From Flavobacteriaceae bacterium (GTDB lineage: Bacteria; Bacteroidota; Bacteroidia; Flavobacteriales; Flavobacteriaceae), in assembly GCA_004762155.1 (NCBI GenBank), contig SIHP01000009.1:1-64000 (forward strand): a stretch of DNA of 64,000 nucleotides, read 5' to 3'. The notes beneath the pieces were generated by a model. That model ran no database searches. It saw nothing but the letters and a program-made list of their open reading frames with translations, and was not told the origin of the DNA. This document shows, piece by piece, positions 8,979-15,816 of this stretch (the stretch's first letter is position 1; each line of letters opens with the position of its first letter). A program made the position numbers and the translations under genes.

Positions 8979-11021
8979 ATGAAATTAAAATTATACATTA
9001 TTAGTACTCTTTTCTTACTTGGAAACGAAATGCATTCGCAGTTTCTTTGGTACGAAAATGAAACTACAGCGGAAAACATTTTACAAACAAGCTCTCTAAA
9101 CGGTACTTTTTCTATTAATGAAACCAATCCAGATACCAATGGTATAAATACAAACGAAGTAACTTCTAAGTTTGTAAGAGAATCAGATGTTACTAAAGGT
9201 TTTTCTTATTTTGAATTATCACAAAACCTTTTAGAAGATGTAACATATACGATAAGCCTTAAAGCATATGTAGATATACCAACGGTAGATTTGTCAGATA
9301 TCGATCGTATACGTTTGTATATAGAAAATACAACTACAGGAGATCTTAAGGCAGTTACATTAAATTTTTCAAAAGGCCAAGAATGGGAAGAATTCTCGTT
9401 TGTTTTTAACGAAGGTGATTTACCTTCGGACGGATTTTTAGAAGATGGCTACAATCAAATATATATAGGTTATGGAAATGGACAAGAATCAACATCAGAC
9501 GTTACCTATTATGTAGACCAAATATATGGTTCTGTTTTACAAGAACAAATTGTGCCTGAACCACTTGAAGAAGACCCACTTGTAGATGTACTAAAAGGAT
9601 CATGGGGTGGACGTTTTTATGTAAGAGGTGGTGAAGATTTAGATGAATATGTTGCTTCAGAAGCTGATGGTGGTAAAGCCTATGATTATATTGCAGGCGC
9701 ACAAGAAATGGCAAATAACTATCCTACAATGGGCCATGTAATGACCAATGGTACTAACAATGCAAACTCTCAATTGTGGACTTTAAGAACAAACCCTAAT
9801 GTAGATACTGTAATGGGAGCTGAAAATTCTGTTGTAGATGAAGAATTTGTGCCTAGTTTAGAAAACGAACAAATTATTATTGATGTTATTAATATTTTAA
9901 AAACAGGAGGTAAAAAAGTTATTTTATATGTTAACAGTTTAAGTCCAGCTTCAAGAGCTACAGAAGAAGGCGCAGTGGCCTGGAATAATTATGTAGATAC
10001 TTATTTTGAAGGTGACGGTCATGCGGCTTGGATGAATTATTGTGAAGGTTATATAAAACGTTTTACAGAGTTAGGTGTAGATGGTTATTGGTTTGATGCG
10101 TTCGGAAGTTACAATTCAAATAAACAACCAGAAGAAGATGATGAAGTAAGTACATTTGAGCAAAGAGCTGAATTTATACAAATGGTTCGTAATGCAGCAC
10201 CAAATACTATGATATCAACAAATATTGATAAGGATTCTTTTGTAGACGAAAATGGAGATTTAATGAAGGTAGATACTGATGGAATTGATGAAGCGGTAGG
10301 TGTTGATGGAACTGATGATGATCCTAATAGAGATTATGCTATTATAAAGATGACGGCAACAAATCCTTGGTCAGACTTTACAGCAGGACATATTACACCT
10401 TTAGGGCAAGGAGCTCCTCCTAATTCTTGGGCTTATGAAGAGTTTACAGTTTCTGATATTGAAGAGTCATCAATATCTATATATGAAAATGAAAAGCAAA
10501 CATTAAAACATTTGTTTTTACCTATAAGAGCAACATGGTCTAGCGAACGTTCGGATTTAATGTTTGATAATGATCAAGCTTATCGATTTGCAAAAAGGAT
10601 TACAGATGCAGGAGGGGCAGTTACTTTTTCAAATACAACCTCTACAGACGGAACAACCTCAGATGATGAAGTTGAAATATTAACATTTTTAAATGAACAA
10701 TTTGAACTTAACGCAGAAGCTACAGTTTACGAGCGTCCTTTAGGAGCATTTTTAGTTGGGGAAAATGAATCTCTTTCTACAAACTCAAATGAATTAACGG
10801 ATTCTACATTTACTATATATCCGAATCCAGTAAAAGATTCATTTAAAATATCTAAAGACTTTGTTTCTATATTCATTTATAATATCTCGGGTCAAGAATT
10901 GTTAAAATTTTCTGAGGATCAGACTGATTTTAATATTTCAAAACTGAATACTGGGGTTTACTTTTTAAAAGTTAATGATAACAAAGGTAACAGTAATTTT
11001 ATAAAACTTATAAAAGAGTAA
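8979..11021 (+). CDS. T9SS-secreted putative glycoside hydrolase
   Basis: 680 residues. Signal peptide about 1-20 (ending MHSQ), a carbohydrate-binding-like jelly-roll region about 25-185 (VTYTISLKAYV, TYYVDQIYG), a central region about 200-600, and a Por secretion-tail sorting domain at about 605-680 (FTIYPNPVKDSFKIS ... LNTGVYFLKV). The central part contains ELGVDGYWFDAFGSY near residue 367 followed by AAPNTMISTNIDKD, a pattern resembling TIM-barrel glycosidases such as GH29-like fucosidases or glycoside hydrolase-like agarase relatives; I cannot fix the family or catalytic residues. Rich in Asp/Glu, as in marine secreted enzymes. Flanked by decayed genes on both sides and ends at a very strong hairpin terminator. 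Confidence 0.7.
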   Translation: MKLKLYIISTLFLLGNEMHSQFLWYENETTAENILQTSSLNGTFSINETNPDTNGINTNEVTSKFVRESDVTKGFSYFELSQNLLEDVTYTISLKAYVDIPTVDLSDIDRIRLYIENTTTGDLKAVTLNFSKGQEWEEFSFVFNEGDLPSDGFLEDGYNQIYIGYGNGQESTSDVTYYVDQIYGSVLQEQIVPEPLEEDPLVDVLKGSWGGRFYVRGGEDLDEYVASEADGGKAYDYIAGAQEMANNYPTMGHVMTNGTNNANSQLWTLRTNPNVDTVMGAENSVVDEEFVPSLENEQIIIDVINILKTGGKKVILYVNSLSPASRATEEGAVAWNNYVDTYFEGDGHAAWMNYCEGYIKRFTELGVDGYWFDAFGSYNSNKQPEEDDEVSTFEQRAEFIQMVRNAAPNTMISTNIDKDSFVDENGDLMKVDTDGIDEAVGVDGTDDDPNRDYAIIKMTATNPWSDFTAGHITPLGQGAPPNSWAYEEFTVSDIEESSISIYENEKQTLKHLFLPIRATWSSERSDLMFDNDQAYRFAKRITDAGGAVTFSNTTSTDGTTSDDEVEILTFLNEQFELNAEATVYERPLGAFLVGENESLSTNSNELTDSTFTIYPNPVKDSFKISKDFVSIFIYNISGQELLKFSEDQTDFNISKLNTGVYFLKVNDNKGNSNFIKLIKE

Positions 11022-11040
11022 TACCAATAAATTTATTACA

Positions 11041-11095
11041 AAAACCTTATAATCTATATATTAAAGTGTTTTTAATATATAGATTATAAGGTTTT
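11041..11095 (+). terminator. Strong hairpin terminator (25 bp perfect stem)
   Basis: Left arm 11041-11065, five-base loop GTGTT at 11066-11070, right arm 11071-11095; the arms are perfectly complementary over 25 bp, followed by a T-rich tail. It lies 20 bases after the stop of the secreted protein gene. Confidence 0.88.
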
Positions 11096-11109
11096 TTCTT
11101 TTGGTGGAT

Positions 11110-11245
11110 TCAACACATAAAGGAAACCTTACTTTTGTTTTTGATATTTTGATTGAACATTTGATTAAGGCTGAAAAAAGTTATATCTCTTTCTAGGTCT
11201 ATTATTTAATTTATAAATAACTATTTCTACTTGTTCTTTTTTGAT
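11110..11245 (-). pseudogene. IS30-family transposase C-terminal remnant
   Basis: On the minus strand, reading from 11245, the frame gives IKKEQVEIVIYKLNNRPRKR followed by YNFF, then after a one-base frameshift near 11170-11178 it continues LNQMFNQNIKNKSKVSFMC and stops at 11110-11112. The piece KLNNRPRKR followed by a short hydrophobic tail is the end of IS30-family transposases (DDE integrase core). Only ~45 C-terminal residues remain and the frame is broken, so it is inactive. GGTGGATT(C)AACACATA occurs at both ends of the remnant (11103-11119 and 11249-11264), suggesting nested or duplicated ends. Confidence 0.6.
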
Positions 11246-11260
11246 AGGGTGGATTAACAC

Positions 11261-11294
11261 ATAATCTCAACACTACATTGATAATATAACCAAT
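11261..11294. repeat. 34 bp repeat, copy 2
   Basis: Direct repeat of 8760-8793 (31/34 identical). The minus strand reads WLYYQCSVEIMC then stop. It abuts the upstream end of the IS30 remnant. Together with the terminator and the transposase remnant it explains most of the 303-base gap between 11021 and 11325. Confidence 0.6.
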
Positions 11295-11324
11295 ATAATT
11301 TCAGTTATTTTATGATAACTAAAA

Positions 11325-13058
11325 CTACTTTAAAACCCTAAAAACAGGATATTTTAAATGTGCTTTTTCATAATGAGCACTTTTTTTATGCAACCAATCT
11401 AGTTGTGCATACCAATTGTTAGCAAAAGAAGTATCGTTGGATTTTTTTAAATCAAACTCTGTTTTAAGTACTGGATTTTTAGAGAGTAATTCCAGTGCTT
11501 TATCTTCCCAAACATACGGAGAAAACCCTTCTTTTTGTTGTAAAATAGTATCAAAAAAGTTCCAATTAAAAAACGAATCAGGTGCTTGAGGTTCTAAAGT
11601 TTCTAATAAATAACGAATACCTAATTGATCTGTTTCAATACTATAATCGCCTTTTTTAAATTGAAGTATTTCTATGTTTGCAGACAAAGAAGTATTGTAA
11701 TGTAAATAATGACCTTCATACGGACTTTTACGAGTTTTAAAATCTTTAATACGATAACTTTCCACAGTAATAGTAGTATCTTTTTGTAGTTGACGCATTT
11801 TAATATTGTTCAATTTTAATAGCTTAATTATGTTATACCAACCTTTAGGTATTATATATGCTTTAGGTATGTTAACGACAATTTTAGGTTTAAAATAATT
11901 CTGATATGTTGTTGCTTTTGTAAAAGGTTTTAAAGTATCATATTTAAGTCTGTCTAAACCTGTTATTTTACTTTGTATACGTTCTGCTTCAAAACCTTTA
12001 AATTGTAATGTAGAAGATTTTAAAGTGTCAATATCCCAAGATGAAGCATAGGTTTTTTGTGATTGAAAAAATTGCTGAGATTTATTCTTTAAGGATTTAA
12101 TTTTCTTACTATCTTTTTCAATAATTTCAAGCATAGAAATCATTAATTCATAAGTTCCAAGTACACGTTGTTTATAAGGTTTTAACATATGAGTTTCTAC
12201 CATCATTCCTAAGGTATTAAACAAGGTTGTATAACCTGTTGAATATCTAGGTGAATCCATAAACTGAGAAAATCCTTTTTCTGGAACTTCATTAAACACG
12301 TTTACATAGGGAGTAATATCCCATTTTTTTTGTGTTAGTTTTTGTTCTAATTCAGGCATCATTTCCGTGTGTAAATAATTACCTAAATCACCGCCTAGTT
12401 TATTATGTTGTGTAAATAAATGTGTTAATGTATATTGATAATCTGCACCATTACTTACATGATTGTCAATAAAAACATCAGGTTTTACAGTATGAAAAAT
12501 CTGAGCAAATGTTTGTGCATTTTTTGTATCACATTTTATAAAGTCTCTGTTTAAATCATAATTACGAGCATTTCCTCTAAAACCATAATTTTCTGGTCCA
12601 TTCTGATTGGTTCTACTTGTTGAGTTTCTATTTAAACTTCCCCCAACATTGTAAATAGGAATCGTTACAAGAGCAGTATTTTTAGGAGCTTTAATTTTTC
12701 CGTTAGCAATGTCTCTAAATAATAACATAGTTGCATCAATACCATCACTTTCTCCAGGATGAATACCGTTATTAATTAATAGTATGCGTTTGTTTTGTCT
12801 TATTTCAGAAAAGTTAAAATTCTCATCAAGATTTAGTGTAACAATATGTAAAGGTTTTCCAGCATCAGTTTCCCCTATAGAATCTATTGAAATAGCAGGA
12901 TATGTTTTAGCAAGTTTATTATAAAAAGAAATAGTTTCTGAATATGTAGCAGTTTCTAAACCGTTAGATTTCTCAAAAACAGTGGTAAAATCGTAGTTTT
13001 TTTTAGATTGACAATTGAAGCATAAAACAGTTAAAAAGACTAGCAATATTTTCTTCAT
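11325..13058 (-). CDS. M14-family zinc carboxypeptidase, lipoprotein
   Basis: 577 residues from the ATG at 13058; the frame can be opened three codons earlier only with TTG. Lipobox LCFNC after a short hydrophobic stretch. Zinc ligands of the M14 family are present: H100 and E103 in NNGIHPGESDG, H200 in FIDNHVSNGADYQ; candidate catalytic Glu is E288 in GMMVETHML. The substrate-binding segment NYDLNRDF is at 166-173. These enzymes remove C-terminal residues from peptides; the lipoprotein signal places it in the periplasm or on the outer membrane. The C-terminal ~200 residues (370-577) are an additional region without a clear domain. Single gene, no obvious operon partner. Confidence 0.88.
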   Translation of the reverse strand: MKKILLVFLTVLCFNCQSKKNYDFTTVFEKSNGLETATYSETISFYNKLAKTYPAISIDSIGETDAGKPLHIVTLNLDENFNFSEIRQNKRILLINNGIHPGESDGIDATMLLFRDIANGKIKAPKNTALVTIPIYNVGGSLNRNSTSRTNQNGPENYGFRGNARNYDLNRDFIKCDTKNAQTFAQIFHTVKPDVFIDNHVSNGADYQYTLTHLFTQHNKLGGDLGNYLHTEMMPELEQKLTQKKWDITPYVNVFNEVPEKGFSQFMDSPRYSTGYTTLFNTLGMMVETHMLKPYKQRVLGTYELMISMLEIIEKDSKKIKSLKNKSQQFFQSQKTYASSWDIDTLKSSTLQFKGFEAERIQSKITGLDRLKYDTLKPFTKATTYQNYFKPKIVVNIPKAYIIPKGWYNIIKLLKLNNIKMRQLQKDTTITVESYRIKDFKTRKSPYEGHYLHYNTSLSANIEILQFKKGDYSIETDQLGIRYLLETLEPQAPDSFFNWNFFDTILQQKEGFSPYVWEDKALELLSKNPVLKTEFDLKKSNDTSFANNWYAQLDWLHKKSAHYEKAHLKYPVFRVLK

Positions 13059-13204
13059 TAGAAACAATTAAGTAGGTTAGTAGCAAACAAATATAATAAT
13101 TGTGTTATAGCAAAACTGTTAATTAAAATTTTCAAAAATGAATTTTATATTGTTTACGGATTTTTATTTCACAAATAACTATGCTATCACTTTAAGTGAA
13201 GTTA

Positions 13205-13320
13205 TTTTCAATATAATGAAAAATAATTCTGTGCTTCGCGATACTCATTAAAACTGTCGAGAAGGTACTGTTAAAGTAAAGGTTTTCGATACAATTTTAT
13301 TTTGTTACTCTTTATAGAAA
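13205..13320 (-). repeat. Dispersed palindromic intergenic repeat, copy 1
   Basis: The reverse complement aligns with 41024-41140 at about 75% identity over ~115 bases, including the shared block AAATAAAATTGTATCGA followed by (G/A)AACCTTTAC. In the better-preserved copy the element contains the inverted repeat TATCGAGAA/TTCTCGATA. It fills most of the gene-free stretch 13059-13469, the remainder of which is AT-rich without a supported gene. Confidence 0.55.
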
Positions 13321-13375
13321 ACGAACAGACATATGCGAATTTAAATTTCATAAATTGTATAATAGTGTTTCAATA

Positions 13376-13417
13376 AAAAAAGACAGTCTTAAAAATATTT
13401 TTAAGACTGTCTTTTTT
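13376..13417. terminator. Palindromic terminator
   Basis: Perfect 42 bp palindrome, centre between 13396 and 13397, arms AAAAAAGACAGTCTTAAAAAT and its complement. It lies downstream of the minus-strand barrel gene that ends at 13470 and, with T-runs on both strands, can end transcription in either direction. Confidence 0.85.
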
Positions 13418-13469
13418 ATTATTGAGTAACTAATAAAAGTTAGTGTTTTTTAAGTAATAAGGTTAGTTA

Positions 13470-13919
13470 TTAAAATTGGTAACGAACAGCCAAACCAAAA
13501 TCAGAGTTAAAACCATCATATGCATGTCCTGTAATACCAAACTCTGGTTTGTAATCTAAAGAAATAAGAATAGGAGACTTAAAGTTATATTCTAAACCAA
13601 TAACACCAGAAGCAAAAATAGTTGCGCTATTAGATGTAACAACTCCACCACCAAAACCAGCATACCAGTTTAAATTATCTTCTAATTCCCAAACGAACTC
13701 ATATAAAGCGGTAATTTTTGCACTATCAAAACGATCACGAAATCCAAGATTAAATTCTAATCTATTATTTTGACTTAATTTTCTTTGATAAGAAGCCTCG
13801 CTTCCAAACCCATTATTATTTCCAATACGAACTCCTATTGCATTTTTTGAAATTTCTTGAGCATTAGAACTAAAGATTGCACAGGATAGTATACCTATTG
13901 TTAAAAGTAGCTTTTTCAT
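13470..13919 (-). CDS. Small outer-membrane beta-barrel protein, paralogue 1
   Basis: 149 residues: signal peptide cleaved after SSNAQ, then alternating beta strands with a terminal Phe (LAVRYQF), the usual end of an outer-membrane barrel. Motifs shared with the neighbour at 14059-14514: QEISKNAIG(V/I)R(I/F)G(N/D)NNG, NWYAG(F/V)GGG, IGLEYNF, PEFGITG and YDGFNSDFGL. The two genes are about 60% identical in protein and lie in tandem on the same strand, each with its own terminator, so they arose by local duplication. Function unknown; probably an OmpW/porin-like or structural barrel. Confidence 0.82.
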   Translation of the reverse strand: MKKLLLTIGILSCAIFSSNAQEISKNAIGVRIGNNNGFGSEASYQRKLSQNNRLEFNLGFRDRFDSAKITALYEFVWELEDNLNWYAGFGGGVVTSNSATIFASGVIGLEYNFKSPILISLDYKPEFGITGHAYDGFNSDFGLAVRYQF

Positions 13920-14007
13920 GAATTATTTTTTATTCAAAATTAGTATATTTTTAGGGTTTTTAAAAACTAAAATAGTGTTAATTTTTAGGTAAAATATATT
14001 AAAACAG

Positions 14008-14036
14008 AAACCCGAAAGATTTATTCTTTCGGGTTT
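14008..14036 (-). terminator. Intrinsic terminator
   Basis: Perfect 12 bp stem: AAACCCGAAAGA at 14008-14019, loop 14020-14024, complement at 14025-14036. It follows the stop of the minus-strand barrel gene at 14059. Confidence 0.85.
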
Positions 14037-14058
14037 TAAATTGAGTAAATATTATTTT

Positions 14059-14514
14059 TTAAAACTGGTAACGAACACCCAAACCAAAATCTGAGTTAAA
14101 ACCATCGTAATAAGCACCAGTAATACCAAACTCTGGTCTAAAATCTAGTGAAATTAGTAAAGGAATGTCAAAATTATATTCAATACCAACAACACCAGCA
14201 CCAAAAATAGCAGAACTGTTACCAGATAATAAACCACCACCAACACCAGCGTACCAGTTAAAGTTGTTTTCTAATTCCCAAACCCATTGGTACAATCCAG
14301 TAGCTTTAAAAATACTATTATCGCTATTACCACGAATTCCTAAATCAATTTCTAAACGATTGTTACTACCTAAAGCTCTTTGGTAAGATACTTCTGCACC
14401 AATACCATTATTGTCTCCGAAACGAATTCCTATTGCATTTTTAGAAATTTCTTGAGCATTCATTGTAAAAATTGAAATAGTTAAAAAACTAATACATAAA
14501 AGTAGTTTTCTCAT
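14059..14514 (-). CDS. Small outer-membrane beta-barrel protein, paralogue 2
   Basis: 151 residues with signal peptide (ending TMNAQ) and eight or so predicted short strands ending LGVRYQF. Same architecture and motifs as the neighbour at 13470-13919, differing mainly in the loop regions (for example GNSDNSIFKATGLYQW against RFDSAKITALYEF). The loops of such barrels face outside, so divergence there is expected. Function unknown; transcribed separately judging from the terminator between the two. Confidence 0.82.
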   Translation of the reverse strand: MRKLLLCISFLTISIFTMNAQEISKNAIGIRFGDNNGIGAEVSYQRALGSNNRLEIDLGIRGNSDNSIFKATGLYQWVWELENNFNWYAGVGGGLLSGNSSAIFGAGVVGIEYNFDIPLLISLDFRPEFGITGAYYDGFNSDFGLGVRYQF

Positions 14515-14583
14515 AATTTTGGGGTTTAAATTTAAATATGTTTTTATTTGATTTTGATTTTAAAATCAGAGCAATTTACAGTT

Positions 14584-14778
14584 TTATTTCTTAATTATTT
14601 TTTTAGTAATTGTAATTTTCTCATCGGTTATTATTTTTAACAAATAATAATTAGAAGGTAACTTAGAAATATCAATCATTTCAAAATTGGTTGTCTGTTT
14701 TAAAACTTCTTTACCTTCAATGTCCATAACGGTTATTGTTGAGGTAATATTGTTTATATAGTATATAAACAAAATCAT
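14584..14778 (-). pseudogene. Orphan T9SS C-terminal sorting domain (gene remnant)
   Basis: 64 codons that read as the second half of a Por secretion-tail domain: STITVMDIEGKEVLKQTT, then IDISKLPSNYYLLKIITDE and a final Lys-rich KKIIKK. No signal peptide, no SxYPNP-type start of the domain and no passenger region are present; the first residues (MILFIYYIN) are not convincing. It is best read as the surviving 3' end of a deleted secreted-protein gene. It could be translated, but would not be exported. Confidence 0.55.
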
Positions 14779-14927
14779 ATTTAGAAAAACAAAAACATAG
14801 GTTTTAACTTAGTTTTTGTTTTTCTAAAATGATATTAAACAGTAATAATAATTAATAAAAGAATTGTAATGGTTTATTAATTATTTATTTTTCTAATATT
14901 TGCTTTAATTGTAGAAAATAAATAATT

Positions 14928-15748
14928 ATGAAGAAAGTTTTTATAAAAAAAATAATAAATAAGCTTCATTTGTTACCACTAATAGAACAAATTAAGTTTC
15001 TCATTCAAAAAAATAAAAACAGGAAGCTTAATGATAAGTTTAAAAAAGAAAATCCGAATGTAAAGCTTCCGCCTGATTTTTATATGTATGAAACATTTAC
15101 TTTAAATTATGAAAAGTTTTATACAAATGGAAAACATACTGCGCAATGGGTTTTAGATTATATAACAGAGTTTATTGAGTTAGAAAAAAGATCTATTTTA
15201 GATTGGGGATGTGGAACAGGAAGAATAGTAAGACACCTTCCTTCCTTCCTTCCTTATTAAACGATTCGAATACGTTTTATGGAACAGATTATAACGATAA
15301 ATATATAAAATGGTGTAGAGAAAATTTAGAAGGGATTCATTTTAAAAATAATCAATTAAATCCTTCTTTAGATTTTAAAGATAGTTCTTTAGATGTTATT
15401 TATGGGATATCTATTTTTACTCATCTTTCAGAAAATCTACATTATTCTTGGATGAAAGAATTAACAAGAGTTCTTAAAAATAAAGGAATTATTTTCTTAA
15501 CAACACATGGAGAAGTACATAAATTTAAATTACTTGATAGTGAACAAAAAAAATATGATTTAGGAGAGTTAGTAGTACATTCTTATAAAAAAGAAGGGAA
15601 TAGATTGTTTGCATCGTATCAATCTCCTTTGTTTTTTGAAAAGTTGTGTACTGAAAATAACTTGACAGTATTAAAACATGTTCCAGGGACTTTTCAAAAT
15701 GGAAAAGCTCAACAAGATATTTGGATCCTCCAATTAACTAATGATTAG
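14928..15748 (+). pseudogene. SAM-dependent class I methyltransferase, frameshifted at (CCTT)5
   Basis: Two overlapping frames form one ~272-residue methyltransferase. The first (14928-15260) carries the start MKKVFIKKIINKLHL, a helix region and SAM motif I (ILDWGCGTGRIV). It stops at TAA shortly after a run of five CCTT units (15236-15255). The second frame continues with YGTDYNDKYIKWCRENL (motif II region), DVIYGISIFTHLSE and RVLKNKGIIFLTTHGE, to a stop at 15748. Reading 3 or 6 CCTT units instead of 5 would join both parts (RHLPSLLNDSNTFYG with 3 units). The gene is therefore either phase-variable and OFF here, or a recent pseudogene. Substrate unknown; the family includes glycan and small-molecule O-methyltransferases. 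Stand-alone gene with a shared terminator at its 3' end. Confidence 0.8.
15236..15255 (+). repeat. Tetranucleotide repeat (CCTT)5 in methyltransferase
   Basis: Five exact CCTT units located exactly where the methyltransferase frame breaks. Slipped-strand changes of a 4-base unit shift the frame, so 3, 6 or 9 units are ON and 4, 5, 7 or 8 are OFF by arithmetic. Confidence 0.92.
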
Positions 15749-15769
15749 TTTTTTGTCAATAAATCTAAC

Positions 15770-15815
15770 AATAAAATAAGCCCCGTTTAAATTTTTAAAC
15801 GAGGCTTATTTTATT
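15770..15815. terminator. Bidirectional terminator
   Basis: Long inverted repeat with one mismatch (C15783/A15802): left arm 15770-15791 (AATAAAATAAGCC, CGTTTAAA), right arm 15794-15815. It separates the convergent methyltransferase (ends 15748) and alpha-2-macroglobulin (ends 15817) genes. Confidence 0.88.
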
Positions 15816-15816
15816 A

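Noticed and set aside
15203..15748. Separate gene starting at 15203
   Set aside because: The start codon lies within the SAM motif of the upstream frame; it is the second half of the frameshifted methyltransferase.
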